Shown one piece after another: positions 17,016-26,444 of a DNA stretch of 64,000 nucleotides. Location: the NCBI RefSeq assembly GCF_000014685.1, contig NC_008321.1:3841001-3905000 (forward strand), in the 5' to 3' direction. Within the stretch, counting starts at the first letter, position 1. Each line of letters begins with the position of its first letter. The stretch comes from Shewanella sp. MR-4. GTDB lineage: Bacteria > Pseudomonadota > Gammaproteobacteria > Enterobacterales > Shewanellaceae. Both the position numbers and the translations under genes were made by a program. The notes below the pieces were generated by a model, which made no database searches, was not told the origin of the DNA, and was given only the letters and a program-made list of their open reading frames with translations.

Positions 17016-18086
17016 ATGAAAAAGACATTCATCTCTGCATCAGTTGCATCAGTACTGGCACTGGCTTCATTCGGTGCGCTAGCCGAAGGCCCAAGCTTCT
17101 ACGGTCGTTTAGAACTTGCATTAACCAATACTGAGACAGGTGCAACTCTACAATCTGGTACTAACGGCTTAGAGGCAAATTATGCCGATGAGAACAACGC
17201 TGGTACCTATTTAGAAAACAACTTCTCTCTATTAGGTGTTAAAGGTTCTGAAAAGATTGCAGATGGCTATGACGTTGTTTATCAAATGGAATTCCAAGTT
17301 GAAAACACTTCTGGTACTGGTGATGTGTTCAAAGCTCGTAACACTTACTTAGGTTTAAAAACTAATGCAGGTACTGTATTAGTGGGTCGTAATGACACAG
17401 TATTTAAACAAGCTGAAGGCGCGGTTGACGTATTTGGCAACACCAACGCGGATATCGACCGTTTAATTTCAGGACAAACACGTAGCGCAGATGGTATTTG
17501 GTACTACTCACCAAAAATTGCTGGCTTAGTTACTTTAAACGCAACTTATTTAATTGATGACAATGAAAAAGTAACTTCTGCCGAAGGTAAAGATAGCTCA
17601 AACGATTATGCATTAAGTGCGACCTTAGGTGATAGCAAGTTTAAAGAGCAAAACTACTATTTAGCAGTAGCCTATAATAAAGGTATCTCAGGAATTGATG
17701 CATACCGTGGTGTTGCTCAAGTAAAATTAGGTCAGTTCAAACTCGGTGGTTTATTCCAAAACTCTGAAAGCGTAGCTGACAGCTCTATTGACGGTAACAC
17801 TTACTTCGTTAACGTAGTTTATGACCTGAACGGTGTGAACCTGAAAGCTGAATACGGTTACGATGAAGCTGGTTTCGGTAAATATTACAGCACGTTAGGT
17901 CAAGCAGGTGCTGACGATATTAGTGTAAACAACTTCAACGTTGGTGCTGACTACCGTTTCTCTAAATCAACTATGGTGTATGGCCAGTACTCAATGTACA
18001 AAGGCGACTACAAAGACACTACTGGTGCTAAAATCGACTTACAAGACGACAACGTATTCTCTGTAGGTGTACGTTACGACTTCTAA
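17016..18086 (+). CDS. Outer-membrane porin (paralogue)
   Basis: This is a 356-residue porin. The signal peptide ends SFGALA before EGPSFYGRLELA. It shares GVKGSE, YQMEF, RNTYLGLK, VGRNDTVFKQAEG, FGNTNADID, SGQTRSADGIWYYSPKIAGL and the terminal FSVGVRYDF with its neighbour, so the pair arose by duplication. Its codon choice (many TTA, GGT, GTT, AAC) looks biased toward high expression compared with the first copy. It is probably the major porin of the two, allowing passive entry of small nutrients. Confidence 0.95.
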   Translation: MKKTFISASVASVLALASFGALAEGPSFYGRLELALTNTETGATLQSGTNGLEANYADENNAGTYLENNFSLLGVKGSEKIADGYDVVYQMEFQVENTSGTGDVFKARNTYLGLKTNAGTVLVGRNDTVFKQAEGAVDVFGNTNADIDRLISGQTRSADGIWYYSPKIAGLVTLNATYLIDDNEKVTSAEGKDSSNDYALSATLGDSKFKEQNYYLAVAYNKGISGIDAYRGVAQVKLGQFKLGGLFQNSESVADSSIDGNTYFVNVVYDLNGVNLKAEYGYDEAGFGKYYSTLGQAGADDISVNNFNVGADYRFSKSTMVYGQYSMYKGDYKDTTGAKIDLQDDNVFSVGVRYDF

Positions 18087-18106
18087 TATCCTTAAAAGAT
18101 ATTAGC

Positions 18107-18137
18107 GAAAAAAACCTACCGCCTGCGGTAGGTTTTT
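18107..18137. terminator. Bidirectional terminator
   Basis: AAAAAACCTACCGC and its complement surround a 2-nt loop with A/T runs on both sides. It lies between the porin and parC, which converge. Confidence 0.9.
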
Positions 18138-18247
18138 TTATACCTCAAATTTAGTACAAAGTGCTGAGTGATTGTCATAAAAAAGCCACTCAAGTGACAC
18201 TTAAGTGGTTTTAATTCTTGTGCAGACTACCCAGTCGAATTTACAAG

Positions 18248-20524
18248 CTAAATGCTAGGCAAAACCTCAGCACCTTCGCCTAATTCCACGCTATCAACAC
18301 GCTGTAATCCACGCGGAAGTTTGGCGCCGCGACGGCCACGCTCACCACGGTAATGCTCTAAATCGCTCGGTTTTAGCGTGAGCTTACGTTTGCCCGCCCA
18401 TAGGGTGACTGGCGTATCGGCTGGCACTAACTGCAAATGGGTCATCAGTTCTTCACGATTCTTAGCGCGCTCGCTCGGGATGCCGATAATCTTGTTCCCT
18501 TTACCCTTAGACAACTGCGGTAATGCTTCTAATGAAAACAGCAACATACGCCCTTCATTGGTGATCGCTAAGATAGACATCTCGCGGCTGCGGTCAATTA
18601 GTCTCGGCGGTAAGGACTTGGCATTCGGCGGTAGGCTTAACAGGGCTTTCCCCGCCTTGTTACGTGACACCATATCATTGTAAGTACAGATAAAACCGTA
18701 ACCTGCATCGGTGGCGAGCAGGAAACATTGTTCGTCTTCACCCAAAATCACGTGCTGCATGGTTTCACCCGGCGCCATATTAAAGCGCGTGGTGATTGGC
18801 TCGCCTTGGCTCCTCGCCGATGGCAGGCTGTGACTGTCGGTCGCAAAGGCGCGGCCCGATGAATCAATAAATACCGCCGCCTGATTACTGCGCCCCATCG
18901 CACTACACAGATATTGATCGCCCGCCTTATAGGATAAGGACTCGGCATCGATATCATGGCCCTTAGCACAACGCACCCAGCCTTTTTCAGATAACACCAC
19001 AGTCACTGGCTCACTCGGTGTCAGCTCCTGCTCGGTTAAGGCGCGGGACTCGTGACGCTCAACAATCGGTGAGCGGCGATCGTCACCATAGGTTTCACCA
19101 TCTTGAATTAATTCTTTTTTGATCAAAGTTTTTAAGCGGCGATCTGAGCCTAATAACAGCTCTAATTTCTCACGTTCGGCTTCAAGCTCATCCTGCTCGG
19201 CCTTGATTTTAAACTCTTCTAACTTGGCTAAATGGCGTAATTTTAACTCGAGGATAGCTTCGGCTTGCTTATCCGTCAGGTTAAAGCGCGCCATTAGCTC
19301 GGCCTTTGGCTCATCGTGGAAACGAATGATTTCAATTACTTCATCGATATTGAGGAAGGCAATCATCAAGGCTTCGAGGATATGTAAACGCGCTAGCACT
19401 TTATCGAGACGATATTCGAGGCGACGTCTTACAGTATCGACACGGAACTCTAACCATTCGGTTAACAGGTCTTTAAGTCCCTTCACCCGTGGACGACCAT
19501 CAAGCCCCAATACGTTAAGGTTTACCCTAAAGCTTTTCTCAAGATCTGTGGTCGCAAACAAGTGTGCCATGAGTTGATCGCAATCGACGCGATTGGAACG
19601 CGGCACCACCACCAATCGTACAGGGTTTTCATGGTCAGATTCATCACGTAAGTCCGCCACCATAGGCAATTTTTTCGCCTGCATCTGCGCGGCGATCTGC
19701 TCTAAAATCTTACCGCTGCTGGCTTGATGTGGTAGTGCAGTGATCACTATCTCACCGGCTTCGACGCTATACACGGCGCGGGCTTTTAAGGAACCGCGAC
19801 CCGTTTCATAGATTTTGGCAATGTCGGCAGACGGGGTGATGATCTCGGCTTCAGTCGGATAATCAGGCCCTGGCACGTAGCCCATCAACTGCTCCAGCTC
19901 CAGTTTAGGATCATCAAGCAAGGCCACGCAGGCATTGACTAGCTCTCTGGCGTTATGGGGTGGAATATCCGTCGCCATACCCACCGCAATCCCGGTGATG
20001 CCATTGAGTAAAATATGCGGCAAACGTGCGGGCAGCACTTTAGGTTCTTTCAAGGTGCCATCGAAGTTAGCACCCCACTCGACCGTACCTTGCCCCAGCT
20101 CAGACAATAATACTTCAGAGAACTTAGACAGGCGCGCCTCGGTATAACGCATCGCGGCGAAGGACTTAGGATCGTCTGGCGCCCCCCAGTTACCTTGGCC
20201 ATCGACCAAGGGATAACGGTATGAAAATGGCTGCGCCATCAGTACCATAGCCTCATAACAGGCACTGTCGCCATGGGGATGGTACTTACCGAGTACGTCA
20301 CCGACGGTACGAGCTGATTTTTTATGTTTTGACTGAGCCGATAACCCTAGCTCACTCATGGCATAAATAATCCGCCGCTGCACCGGCTTAAGCCCGTCAC
20401 CGATATGGGGCAAGGCTCGGTCCATGATGACGTACATGGAATAATTCAGATAAGCTTCTTCGGTAAAGCGCCGCAGGGGCATCTGCTCTACGCCATCTAA
20501 GCTTAACTTGATCGCGTCACTCAT
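18248..20524 (-). CDS. parC: DNA topoisomerase IV subunit A
   Basis: This 758-residue subunit breaks and rejoins DNA; with ParE it decatenates daughter chromosomes. The catalytic tyrosine is Y127 in AAMRYTEA. The quinolone-resistance region reads YHPHGDSACYEA, with Ser (87) and Glu (91) at the key positions, i.e. the sensitive-type residues. The C-terminal ~250 residues form the beta-pinwheel. The start overlaps the stop of the upstream dehydrogenase gene by 8 nt, so ParC translation is coupled to a non-topoisomerase gene. Length matches E. coli ParC (752). Confidence 0.98.
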   Translation of the reverse strand: MSDAIKLSLDGVEQMPLRRFTEEAYLNYSMYVIMDRALPHIGDGLKPVQRRIIYAMSELGLSAQSKHKKSARTVGDVLGKYHPHGDSACYEAMVLMAQPFSYRYPLVDGQGNWGAPDDPKSFAAMRYTEARLSKFSEVLLSELGQGTVEWGANFDGTLKEPKVLPARLPHILLNGITGIAVGMATDIPPHNARELVNACVALLDDPKLELEQLMGYVPGPDYPTEAEIITPSADIAKIYETGRGSLKARAVYSVEAGEIVITALPHQASSGKILEQIAAQMQAKKLPMVADLRDESDHENPVRLVVVPRSNRVDCDQLMAHLFATTDLEKSFRVNLNVLGLDGRPRVKGLKDLLTEWLEFRVDTVRRRLEYRLDKVLARLHILEALMIAFLNIDEVIEIIRFHDEPKAELMARFNLTDKQAEAILELKLRHLAKLEEFKIKAEQDELEAEREKLELLLGSDRRLKTLIKKELIQDGETYGDDRRSPIVERHESRALTEQELTPSEPVTVVLSEKGWVRCAKGHDIDAESLSYKAGDQYLCSAMGRSNQAAVFIDSSGRAFATDSHSLPSARSQGEPITTRFNMAPGETMQHVILGEDEQCFLLATDAGYGFICTYNDMVSRNKAGKALLSLPPNAKSLPPRLIDRSREMSILAITNEGRMLLFSLEALPQLSKGKGNKIIGIPSERAKNREELMTHLQLVPADTPVTLWAGKRKLTLKPSDLEHYRGERGRRGAKLPRGLQRVDSVELGEGAEVLPSI

Positions 20525-21692
20525 TTTCTTCTAGTTCCTGTGGTTCTTCAGTATTATCGCCATCCCTATAGAACAGCCGATACAGGTTACCTTTCAAATC
20601 ATCCGAGATGTACATTGCCCCATCTTCCCCCGATAACAAAGCATAGGGACGGGCAACGGGAAACTCGCCATCAAGAAAACTCACTACGGTTTCACGGCTG
20701 ACAACTTGCTCATTCTCGAGTTTCAACATGACGATCTGATAACCCACTTTGCTTGAACGGTTCCAAGAACCATTTTCAGCAACAAACAATTGGTTATGGT
20801 AGATCTCAGGGAATTGCTTACCGCGGTAAAACGCGAGGCCCGTAGGTGCAACATGGGCTGGCAGTTCATACACTGGGACGGTAATTTTTAAATTTTTAGG
20901 CTTTTCGTAGGCAGGCTCTACCACGGACGAGGCATGCAAATACGGGAAGCCATAATGACTGCCAATCACATCGACCCGGTTGATTTCATCGGGTGGTAAG
21001 TTATCCCCCATCCAATCACGGCCCTGATCGGCAAACCATAACTTGCCATCTTGGGGAGACCAGTCAAATCCAGTCGCATCACGTACGCCCAGTGCAATCT
21101 GCTCACTTGCTCCAGTGTCGACATTAATCGCAATAATGCTGCTATAGGGCGCCCCCGCCTCACACACGTTGCACGGTGCGCCGATAGAGACATACAAGCG
21201 ACCATCGGGGCCAAAATTCATCGCACGGGCACTTTTTTTATCAGATTCAGGTAGATCGCTGTAGATCTCTTTAGGGCGAGTCGGACGGCGTAGGCGCTGC
21301 TCAATATCAATAAAACGTACGATACGGTTTTCGGTTGCAACAAAAAGATCGCCATTATGGAAGGCTACCGCGTCGGGAGATTCGAGCCCTTTAGCAATCA
21401 CATAACGCTTATCGACACGGCCATCTTGGTTGCTGTCAACGAGCGCATGCACTGTACCACTCTTATTGGACCCCACGAATAGTGTGCCGTTAGCCCCCAT
21501 GGCAATCTGTTTAGCATCCCCCAGATCGGAGGCATAAAGGGATAAACCAAATCCCTTGGACACGGTAATCATGATCGACTGAGACCCAGCTATCGCAGCC
21601 TGACTCGATAATAACGCCAGACTCGCCAGTAGGGTCCAATAGGCAGAGAACACCCTTAAATATTTATAATTATTAGATTTTATATACAACAT
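20517..21692 (-). CDS. PQQ-dependent sugar (sorbosone-type) dehydrogenase-like periplasmic protein
   Basis: This is a 391-residue protein. A signal peptide (about 1-35, ending SSQAAIA) exports it. The rest is a six-bladed propeller of the glucose/sorbosone dehydrogenase family: FGLSLYASDLGDAKQIAMGANGTLFVG, a Ca-binding-like DSNQDGRVDK loop, NFGPDGRLYVSIG, WFADQGRDWMGDN and VAPTGLAFYRG. A cysteine pair CNVC (about residue 176) is notable. The family oxidises aldoses with PQQ and calcium. The substrate here is unknown, and PQQ dependence is inferred. It sits between parE and parC and overlaps parC by 8 nt. Confidence 0.85.
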   Translation of the reverse strand: MLYIKSNNYKYLRVFSAYWTLLASLALLSSQAAIAGSQSIMITVSKGFGLSLYASDLGDAKQIAMGANGTLFVGSNKSGTVHALVDSNQDGRVDKRYVIAKGLESPDAVAFHNGDLFVATENRIVRFIDIEQRLRRPTRPKEIYSDLPESDKKSARAMNFGPDGRLYVSIGAPCNVCEAGAPYSSIIAINVDTGASEQIALGVRDATGFDWSPQDGKLWFADQGRDWMGDNLPPDEINRVDVIGSHYGFPYLHASSVVEPAYEKPKNLKITVPVYELPAHVAPTGLAFYRGKQFPEIYHNQLFVAENGSWNRSSKVGYQIVMLKLENEQVVSRETVVSFLDGEFPVARPYALLSGEDGAMYISDDLKGNLYRLFYRDGDNTEEPQELEENE

Positions 21693-21744
21693 GGTATTTT
21701 TCTTTATGCCTAAGTTTTATTGTTATCGGCAATAGTGCACAACA

Positions 21745-23631
21745 TTAAAGTACCGCCATGTCACCCTTATCTTCGAGCCAGTTTTTACGATCGGGCGAAC
21801 GCTTCTTAGCGAGCAACATATCCATCAGAGAATTGGTTTCTTCTGCATCATCAATGGTTAACTGCACTAAACGGCGAGTGTTTGGATCCATGGTCGTTTC
21901 ACGCAATTGCAGTGGGTTCATTTCACCCAGACCTTTAAAGCGTGTCACTTGAACCTTACCCTTTTTATTCTCGGCGCTAATACGGTCGAGAATACCTTCT
22001 TTTTCAGCCTCATCTAAGGCGTAGTAAACGTCCTTACCTATATCGATACGGAACAACGGTGGCATAGCGATATAGACATGGCCCTGTTCGACCAGCACAC
22101 GGTAATGTTTCAGAAACAGGGCACAGAGTAAAGTTGCAATATGTAGCCCGTCGGAGTCCGCGTCGGCGAGAATACAAATCTTGCCATATCTTAACTCGGA
22201 GATATCGTTGCTGTCGGGATCGCAACCAATCGCCACCGAGATATCATGCACTTCCTGCGAGGCCAACACCTGCGAGGCATCCACCTCCCAAGTGTTTAGG
22301 ATTTTACCGCGCAGCGGCATAATGGCTTGAAACTCACGGTCACGCGCCTGCTTGGCACTGCCGCCCGCAGAATCCCCTTCCACTAAGAAGAGCTCACCGC
22401 GCATAGGATCTTGGCCGCTACAGTCGGTCAATTTACCCGGTAATGCTGGGCCAGAAGTCACTTTTTTACGGGCCACTTTTTTAGCGGCTTTTAAGCGCTT
22501 TTGAGCATTGTTGATACACATCTCAGCCAATGATTCGGCCAATTCGGTATTCGAGTTGAGCCACAGTGAGAATGCATCGCGCACAATGCCAGAGACAAAG
22601 GCCGAGCTTTGACGGCTCGAAAGTTTCTCTTTAGTTTGCCCTGCAAACTGCGGATCTTGCATCTTCACCGAGAGAATGAAGGCGGCACGATCCCAAATAT
22701 CCTCAGGCGACAGCTTGATGCCGCGGGGGATCAGATTGCGAAACTCGCAAAACTCGCGCATCGACTCCAGCAAACCTTGGCGGAAACCATTCACGTGGGT
22801 TCCACCCAATGGCGTTGGGATCAAGTTAACATAGCTTTCGTTAATCGCATCGCCACCTTCGGGCAACCAAGTAATGGCCCAATCCGCGGCTTCAATTTGT
22901 CCTTTAAAGCTGCCGATAAAAGGCTCTTCTGGCAGCATGAGGTTATCGCCAACCGCCGCCTTGAGATAATCCGTTAAACCACTCTCGTAGTACCATTCAT
23001 GGACTTCGTTGGTGTGTTTATTGGTAAATTTGATCCTCAGGCCCGGGCACAAAACAGCCTTGGCGCGCAGCAAATAGATGAGTTTGGAGTTGGAGAAATT
23101 CGCCGAATCAAAATAACTGGCGTCGGGCCAGAAATGTACTCGAGTACCAGTATTACGACGACCACAAGTACCAGTGACTTTTAACTCTTCAACCTTAAAG
23201 CCATTTTCAAAAGCGATATCATACACTTGGCCATCACGGCGTACCGTCACTTCGACGCGACGAGACAGGGCGTTAACGACCGAAATCCCCACACCGTGCA
23301 GACCGCCAGAGAATTGATAATTCTTATTCGAAAATTTACCGCCCGCATGCAGTTTAGTGAGGATCAGCTCGACCCCAGGAATGCCTTCTTCAGGGTGAAT
23401 ATCTACCGGCATCCCCCGACCATCATCGGTGACTTCCAGAGAGTTATCGGTATGGAGCACAACTTCGATTTTAGTGGCGTGGCCCGCTAAAGCCTCATCC
23501 ACACTGTTATCTATGACCTCTTGGCCTAAGTGGTTAGGTCGGGTGGTATCGGTATACATACCTGGACGGCGTTTAACTGGGTCGAGTCCGTTAAGAACTT
23601 CAATGGCGTCAGAGGTGTATTGATTCGTCAT
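21745..23631 (-). CDS. parE: DNA topoisomerase IV subunit B
   Basis: This 628-residue ATPase subunit has the GHKL fold: EVIDNSVDEALAGHA, DDGRGMPVD and GGLHGVGISVVNALS. The transducer follows, then the TOPRIM domain with LVEGDSAGGSAKQARDREFQ, PLRGKILNT and ILADADSDGLHI. The length equals E. coli ParE (630). It lies 56 nt downstream of yqiA, the same order as in E. coli (nudF-yqiB-cpdA-yqiA-parE), with the dehydrogenase and parC added after it. Confidence 0.98.
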   Translation of the reverse strand: MTNQYTSDAIEVLNGLDPVKRRPGMYTDTTRPNHLGQEVIDNSVDEALAGHATKIEVVLHTDNSLEVTDDGRGMPVDIHPEEGIPGVELILTKLHAGGKFSNKNYQFSGGLHGVGISVVNALSRRVEVTVRRDGQVYDIAFENGFKVEELKVTGTCGRRNTGTRVHFWPDASYFDSANFSNSKLIYLLRAKAVLCPGLRIKFTNKHTNEVHEWYYESGLTDYLKAAVGDNLMLPEEPFIGSFKGQIEAADWAITWLPEGGDAINESYVNLIPTPLGGTHVNGFRQGLLESMREFCEFRNLIPRGIKLSPEDIWDRAAFILSVKMQDPQFAGQTKEKLSSRQSSAFVSGIVRDAFSLWLNSNTELAESLAEMCINNAQKRLKAAKKVARKKVTSGPALPGKLTDCSGQDPMRGELFLVEGDSAGGSAKQARDREFQAIMPLRGKILNTWEVDASQVLASQEVHDISVAIGCDPDSNDISELRYGKICILADADSDGLHIATLLCALFLKHYRVLVEQGHVYIAMPPLFRIDIGKDVYYALDEAEKEGILDRISAENKKGKVQVTRFKGLGEMNPLQLRETTMDPNTRRLVQLTIDDAEETNSLMDMLLAKKRSPDRKNWLEDKGDMAVL

Positions 23632-23687
23632 AGTGTACGCTATAAGTTGTTATATCCGGCCATGTTGCGGCTCTGGATGACTATTTG

Positions 23688-24263
23688 TCAAGGTAAGTGT
23701 AAAAATTGGCTTACAGTTTGCAGATATCGCTCATAACCCACAAAACTGTGATCGCCACCGGCTTCGATCCGTAATTGGCAATGGTGATACTTATGCAGTG
23801 CTTCACGATAATCCAGCACTTCATCGCCCGTTTGCAATAGTACCAAAAAACGATCGGGATTGCGGATAACAGCCGTATTAAATTCAGCCACTTCCTGCTT
23901 ATGCTCCGGCAATACCTGATAATGCTCTTCGGTATAAGGGTTAAATTGCGGCCCCATAAACTCATCAAACAGCTCAAAGGGCTTGACGGCCGGATTAACC
24001 AACACGGCGCGGCCACCATAGTGCTCTGCCAAGTAACTGGCAAAATATCCCCCCAAGGATGAGCCGATATAGCTCAGTGGCTCGCCCGCTTGCTTCGCAG
24101 CCTCAACATATTGCAGCAGCAAAGCCATGGCGGCCTTGGGAGTATTGGGTAATTGAGGTTGATGGAATGCTAAGGAAGGGTGATGCTCGGCGATATATTG
24201 CGCCGTCATCACCGCTTTATCGGAGAAAGGTGAACTGTTGAATCCGTGAATATAGAGCAGCAT
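23688..24263 (-). CDS. yqiA: YqiA-family esterase
   Basis: This is a 191-residue alpha/beta hydrolase. It starts MLLYIHGFNSSP, which forms the oxyanion region. The nucleophile serine is in YIGSSLGGYFA. The catalytic Asp is likely in VLLQTGDEVLDY and the His in GGDHSFVGY. It has palmitoyl-CoA/pNP-ester activity in E. coli; its cellular role is unclear. It lies between cpdA and parE in the conserved cluster. Confidence 0.9.
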   Translation of the reverse strand: MLLYIHGFNSSPFSDKAVMTAQYIAEHHPSLAFHQPQLPNTPKAAMALLLQYVEAAKQAGEPLSYIGSSLGGYFASYLAEHYGGRAVLVNPAVKPFELFDEFMGPQFNPYTEEHYQVLPEHKQEVAEFNTAVIRNPDRFLVLLQTGDEVLDYREALHKYHHCQLRIEAGGDHSFVGYERYLQTVSQFLHLP

Positions 24264-24289
24264 AGTTCCTCAAGCTGCGGTCACTCGCG

Positions 24290-25129
24290 TTAATAACCGC
24301 TGGAATCTTTATCAGGGGAAAACAGATTTCCCGGCACGCGATACACATTAGTGCAGATGCTACCATCGGCCTTCAGCTCCAGCAAACGATAACCGGGTTG
24401 CAGTCCATCGAGGGCAAAATAAGGCGATTGCGGTTTAAACTGAATACAAGTGGAAGGCGTTGCCATTAATTGCAGCGCGCCATGGGGGCCATCGTAATCG
24501 GTATCCAACTGTTGATGCACATGTCCCCAGAGTAACCCTTTAACCTGCGGGTATTGGGCGACACGTCTGAGAAACTCAGTGCCGTTATCCATGCAATGTT
24601 GGTCTAACCACGCGCAATTCACCAAAATAGGGTTGTGGTGCATCACCAGTAAGGTATGGCGGTCTGGATGTGCGGCTATGGCCTGTTCAATGAGTTCGAA
24701 TTGACTCTCGGCCATATTGCCGCCGGGCTTTCCCCGAACGGTGGAGTCCAGCATTAGGATTTGCCATTTTCCGACCAAGATACGCTGCTGACCGAAAATC
24801 CGCTCACCCTGCATATGCAAAAACATAATCCGCGGATCATCATGATTACCCGGAAGATAATGGCAAGGTAAATTGAGTGGCGCCACAGCGGCCACGAATT
24901 GACGATAGGATTCGGGGGAATAATCTTGGCTTAAATCGCCCGTGGCTAACATCAGATGCGCTGGATAGTCGACAGCACGAATCGTATTAAGCACAGCAGC
25001 AAAACTTTTACTGGTGTTGACCCCTAATAACTGAGCCTCAGGATCGGCAAAAAGGTGCGGATCAGTGACTTGCACTATGCGCACACTTTCTTCTTCAGCT
25101 ATGGAGTAAGAGACTGCCTCTTTCAGCAC
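24290..25129 (-). CDS. cpdA: 3',5'-cyclic-AMP phosphodiesterase
   Basis: This is a 279-residue metallophosphoesterase that hydrolyses cAMP to AMP and so tunes CRP activity. Metal ligands are visible as D23 and H25 in TDPHLF, then ATGDLSQD, LPGNHDD, VMHHNPI and GHVHQQ. It overlaps no neighbour but is within 15-26 nt of both, consistent with an operon. The cluster and size match E. coli CpdA (275). CRP is central to anaerobic respiration in Shewanella, so this gene bears on the hydrogenase and porin regulation seen elsewhere in the window (inference). Confidence 0.95.
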   Translation of the reverse strand: MLKEAVSYSIAEEESVRIVQVTDPHLFADPEAQLLGVNTSKSFAAVLNTIRAVDYPAHLMLATGDLSQDYSPESYRQFVAAVAPLNLPCHYLPGNHDDPRIMFLHMQGERIFGQQRILVGKWQILMLDSTVRGKPGGNMAESQFELIEQAIAAHPDRHTLLVMHHNPILVNCAWLDQHCMDNGTEFLRRVAQYPQVKGLLWGHVHQQLDTDYDGPHGALQLMATPSTCIQFKPQSPYFALDGLQPGYRLLELKADGSICTNVYRVPGNLFSPDKDSSGY

Positions 25130-25144
25130 ATTGAATACCCAATT

Positions 25145-25597
25145 CTAAGACTGACACACCAAACGTTGTTGGCAGCCAATCTTCAATAACTCCCCCAGGA
25201 ATGCATTAACCTGGTACTTTTCATCGCTATGATACATGCGTAAATTGGGATAATCATACACTGGGCGCAATTGGTAAATCTGTTGACCAGTTAACACTTC
25301 TGCTAATTTAGCATCATGATAAATTCTAACTAACACCTTGGGAGTATTAATAAACTCCATGATTTTAACTGGTCGTGAGATCTCAACTAATTGAGTATAT
25401 TTGGTATTTTCTAAAATACTGATTACTAATACACCCGCTTCACCTTCAAGTTGCCAAGACTGCCCCACCTCAATATCGAGCGGTAACCACTTCTGCATAT
25501 AGCCGTAGTTACGCCCGCATAGCGCTAAAAAGTCGCTCACGTTAGGTTGGTAGCGCGGTTTTCGGTGCGATATTGAAGTAGCCAAACCTTTATCCAA
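25145..25597 (-). CDS. yqiB: DUF1249 protein YqiB
   Basis: This is a 150-residue soluble protein. DUF1249 features are YQPNVSDFLALCGRNYGYMQKWLP near the N-terminus, RPVKIMEFINTPKVLVRIYHDAKLAEV in the centre and the C-terminal KYQVNAFLGELLKIG. Function is unknown throughout the family. The start overlaps the nudF stop by 8 nt, so the two are translationally coupled. Confidence 0.9.
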   Translation of the reverse strand: MDKGLATSISHRKPRYQPNVSDFLALCGRNYGYMQKWLPLDIEVGQSWQLEGEAGVLVISILENTKYTQLVEISRPVKIMEFINTPKVLVRIYHDAKLAEVLTGQQIYQLRPVYDYPNLRMYHSDEKYQVNAFLGELLKIGCQQRLVCQS

Positions 25598-26201
25598 CTT
25601 TAACCAGTTGCTGATAGTTTAATTGCAACCACTGCAATCCAATTACGGTCGAAGCATTGTCTATTGCCCCGTTGACGACCTCATTATAGGCATCCTCACG
25701 GTCTAACACATGCAATCGAATATCTTCGTGTTCGTCAGCTAATCCGTGCAGACCTTGCGCTTGGGATGAATCCACCTCGGCCCAATAGAAATAGAAACGT
25801 TCCGTACTGCCACCTGGACTTGCCAAATAACTATTCACAAAATGCATATTGCGGGCGGTTAAGCCTGTTTCTTCGAGCAGTTCGCGGTGTGCGACATCCT
25901 GTGGCGTTTCGTCGGGCGCAATCATACCCGCGACCAACTCCATTAGCCAAGGAGATTTAGAGGTCGCTAATGCAGGAAAACGAATTTGTTCAATCAAAAC
26001 AATCTTGTCACGCGCGACATCATAGGGAAGAACCACCACGGCATGGCCGCGTTCAAACACTTCACGGGTCACAGGTTGGCTCCAACCACCGGCAAAAAGC
26101 TTATGCTTGAAAGTAAACTGCTCCAAGGCAAAAAAGCCCTGATACAGCGACTTTGTCTCGAGAATTTCAACATCTGTTTTCGAAAAACCAGCAGGCTTCA
26201 T
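25590..26201 (-). CDS. nudF: ADP-ribose pyrophosphatase
   Basis: This is a 203-residue Nudix hydrolase that cleaves ADP-ribose to AMP and ribose-5-phosphate. The Nudix box G-x5-E-x7-REx2EExG is complete: GMIAPDETPQDVAHRELLEE followed by TG. The N-terminal domain-swap segment (LYQGFFALEQFTFKH) and FYFYWAEVD after the box fit the NudF group. It is the first gene of the minus-strand cluster and is divergent from tolC. Confidence 0.95.
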   Translation of the reverse strand: MKPAGFSKTDVEILETKSLYQGFFALEQFTFKHKLFAGGWSQPVTREVFERGHAVVVLPYDVARDKIVLIEQIRFPALATSKSPWLMELVAGMIAPDETPQDVAHRELLEETGLTARNMHFVNSYLASPGGSTERFYFYWAEVDSSQAQGLHGLADEHEDIRLHVLDREDAYNEVVNGAIDNASTVIGLQWLQLNYQQLVKVG

Positions 26202-26444
26202 ATTTCAATCCTTAACCGTTAAATTTTCGCCTATTATCAAGGCAATTTGGCGCATTTTTAAAATAAAATCTGTTACACTTCGCAGTTGACTTGAACGTGT
26301 GGGAGTTTTTAGACTCTACGACATTAAGTTTTAGCTGTATCGGGAAGCGTCGGGAAGCGCAAACCGCCTTGGTAAAGGCATTACTTAGTCTAAACGAAGT
26401 TACATATTTCTCCTTTTGGAGAATTTGTCTAATAAGGACAGCAA
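26202..26444. promoter_or_regulatory. nudF/tolC divergent control region with tandem repeat
   Basis: The 10-mer TCGGGAAGCG is repeated in tandem (26340-26359). A hairpin TTCTCC-TTTT-GGAGAA (26408-26423) sits 22 nt before the tolC ATG. It precedes, and does not bury, the AAGGA ribosome-binding site at ~26434. Confidence 0.4.

Noticed and set aside
22609..22977. 122-codon plus-strand frame within parE
   Set aside because: Antisense shadow of a well-conserved topoisomerase gene.
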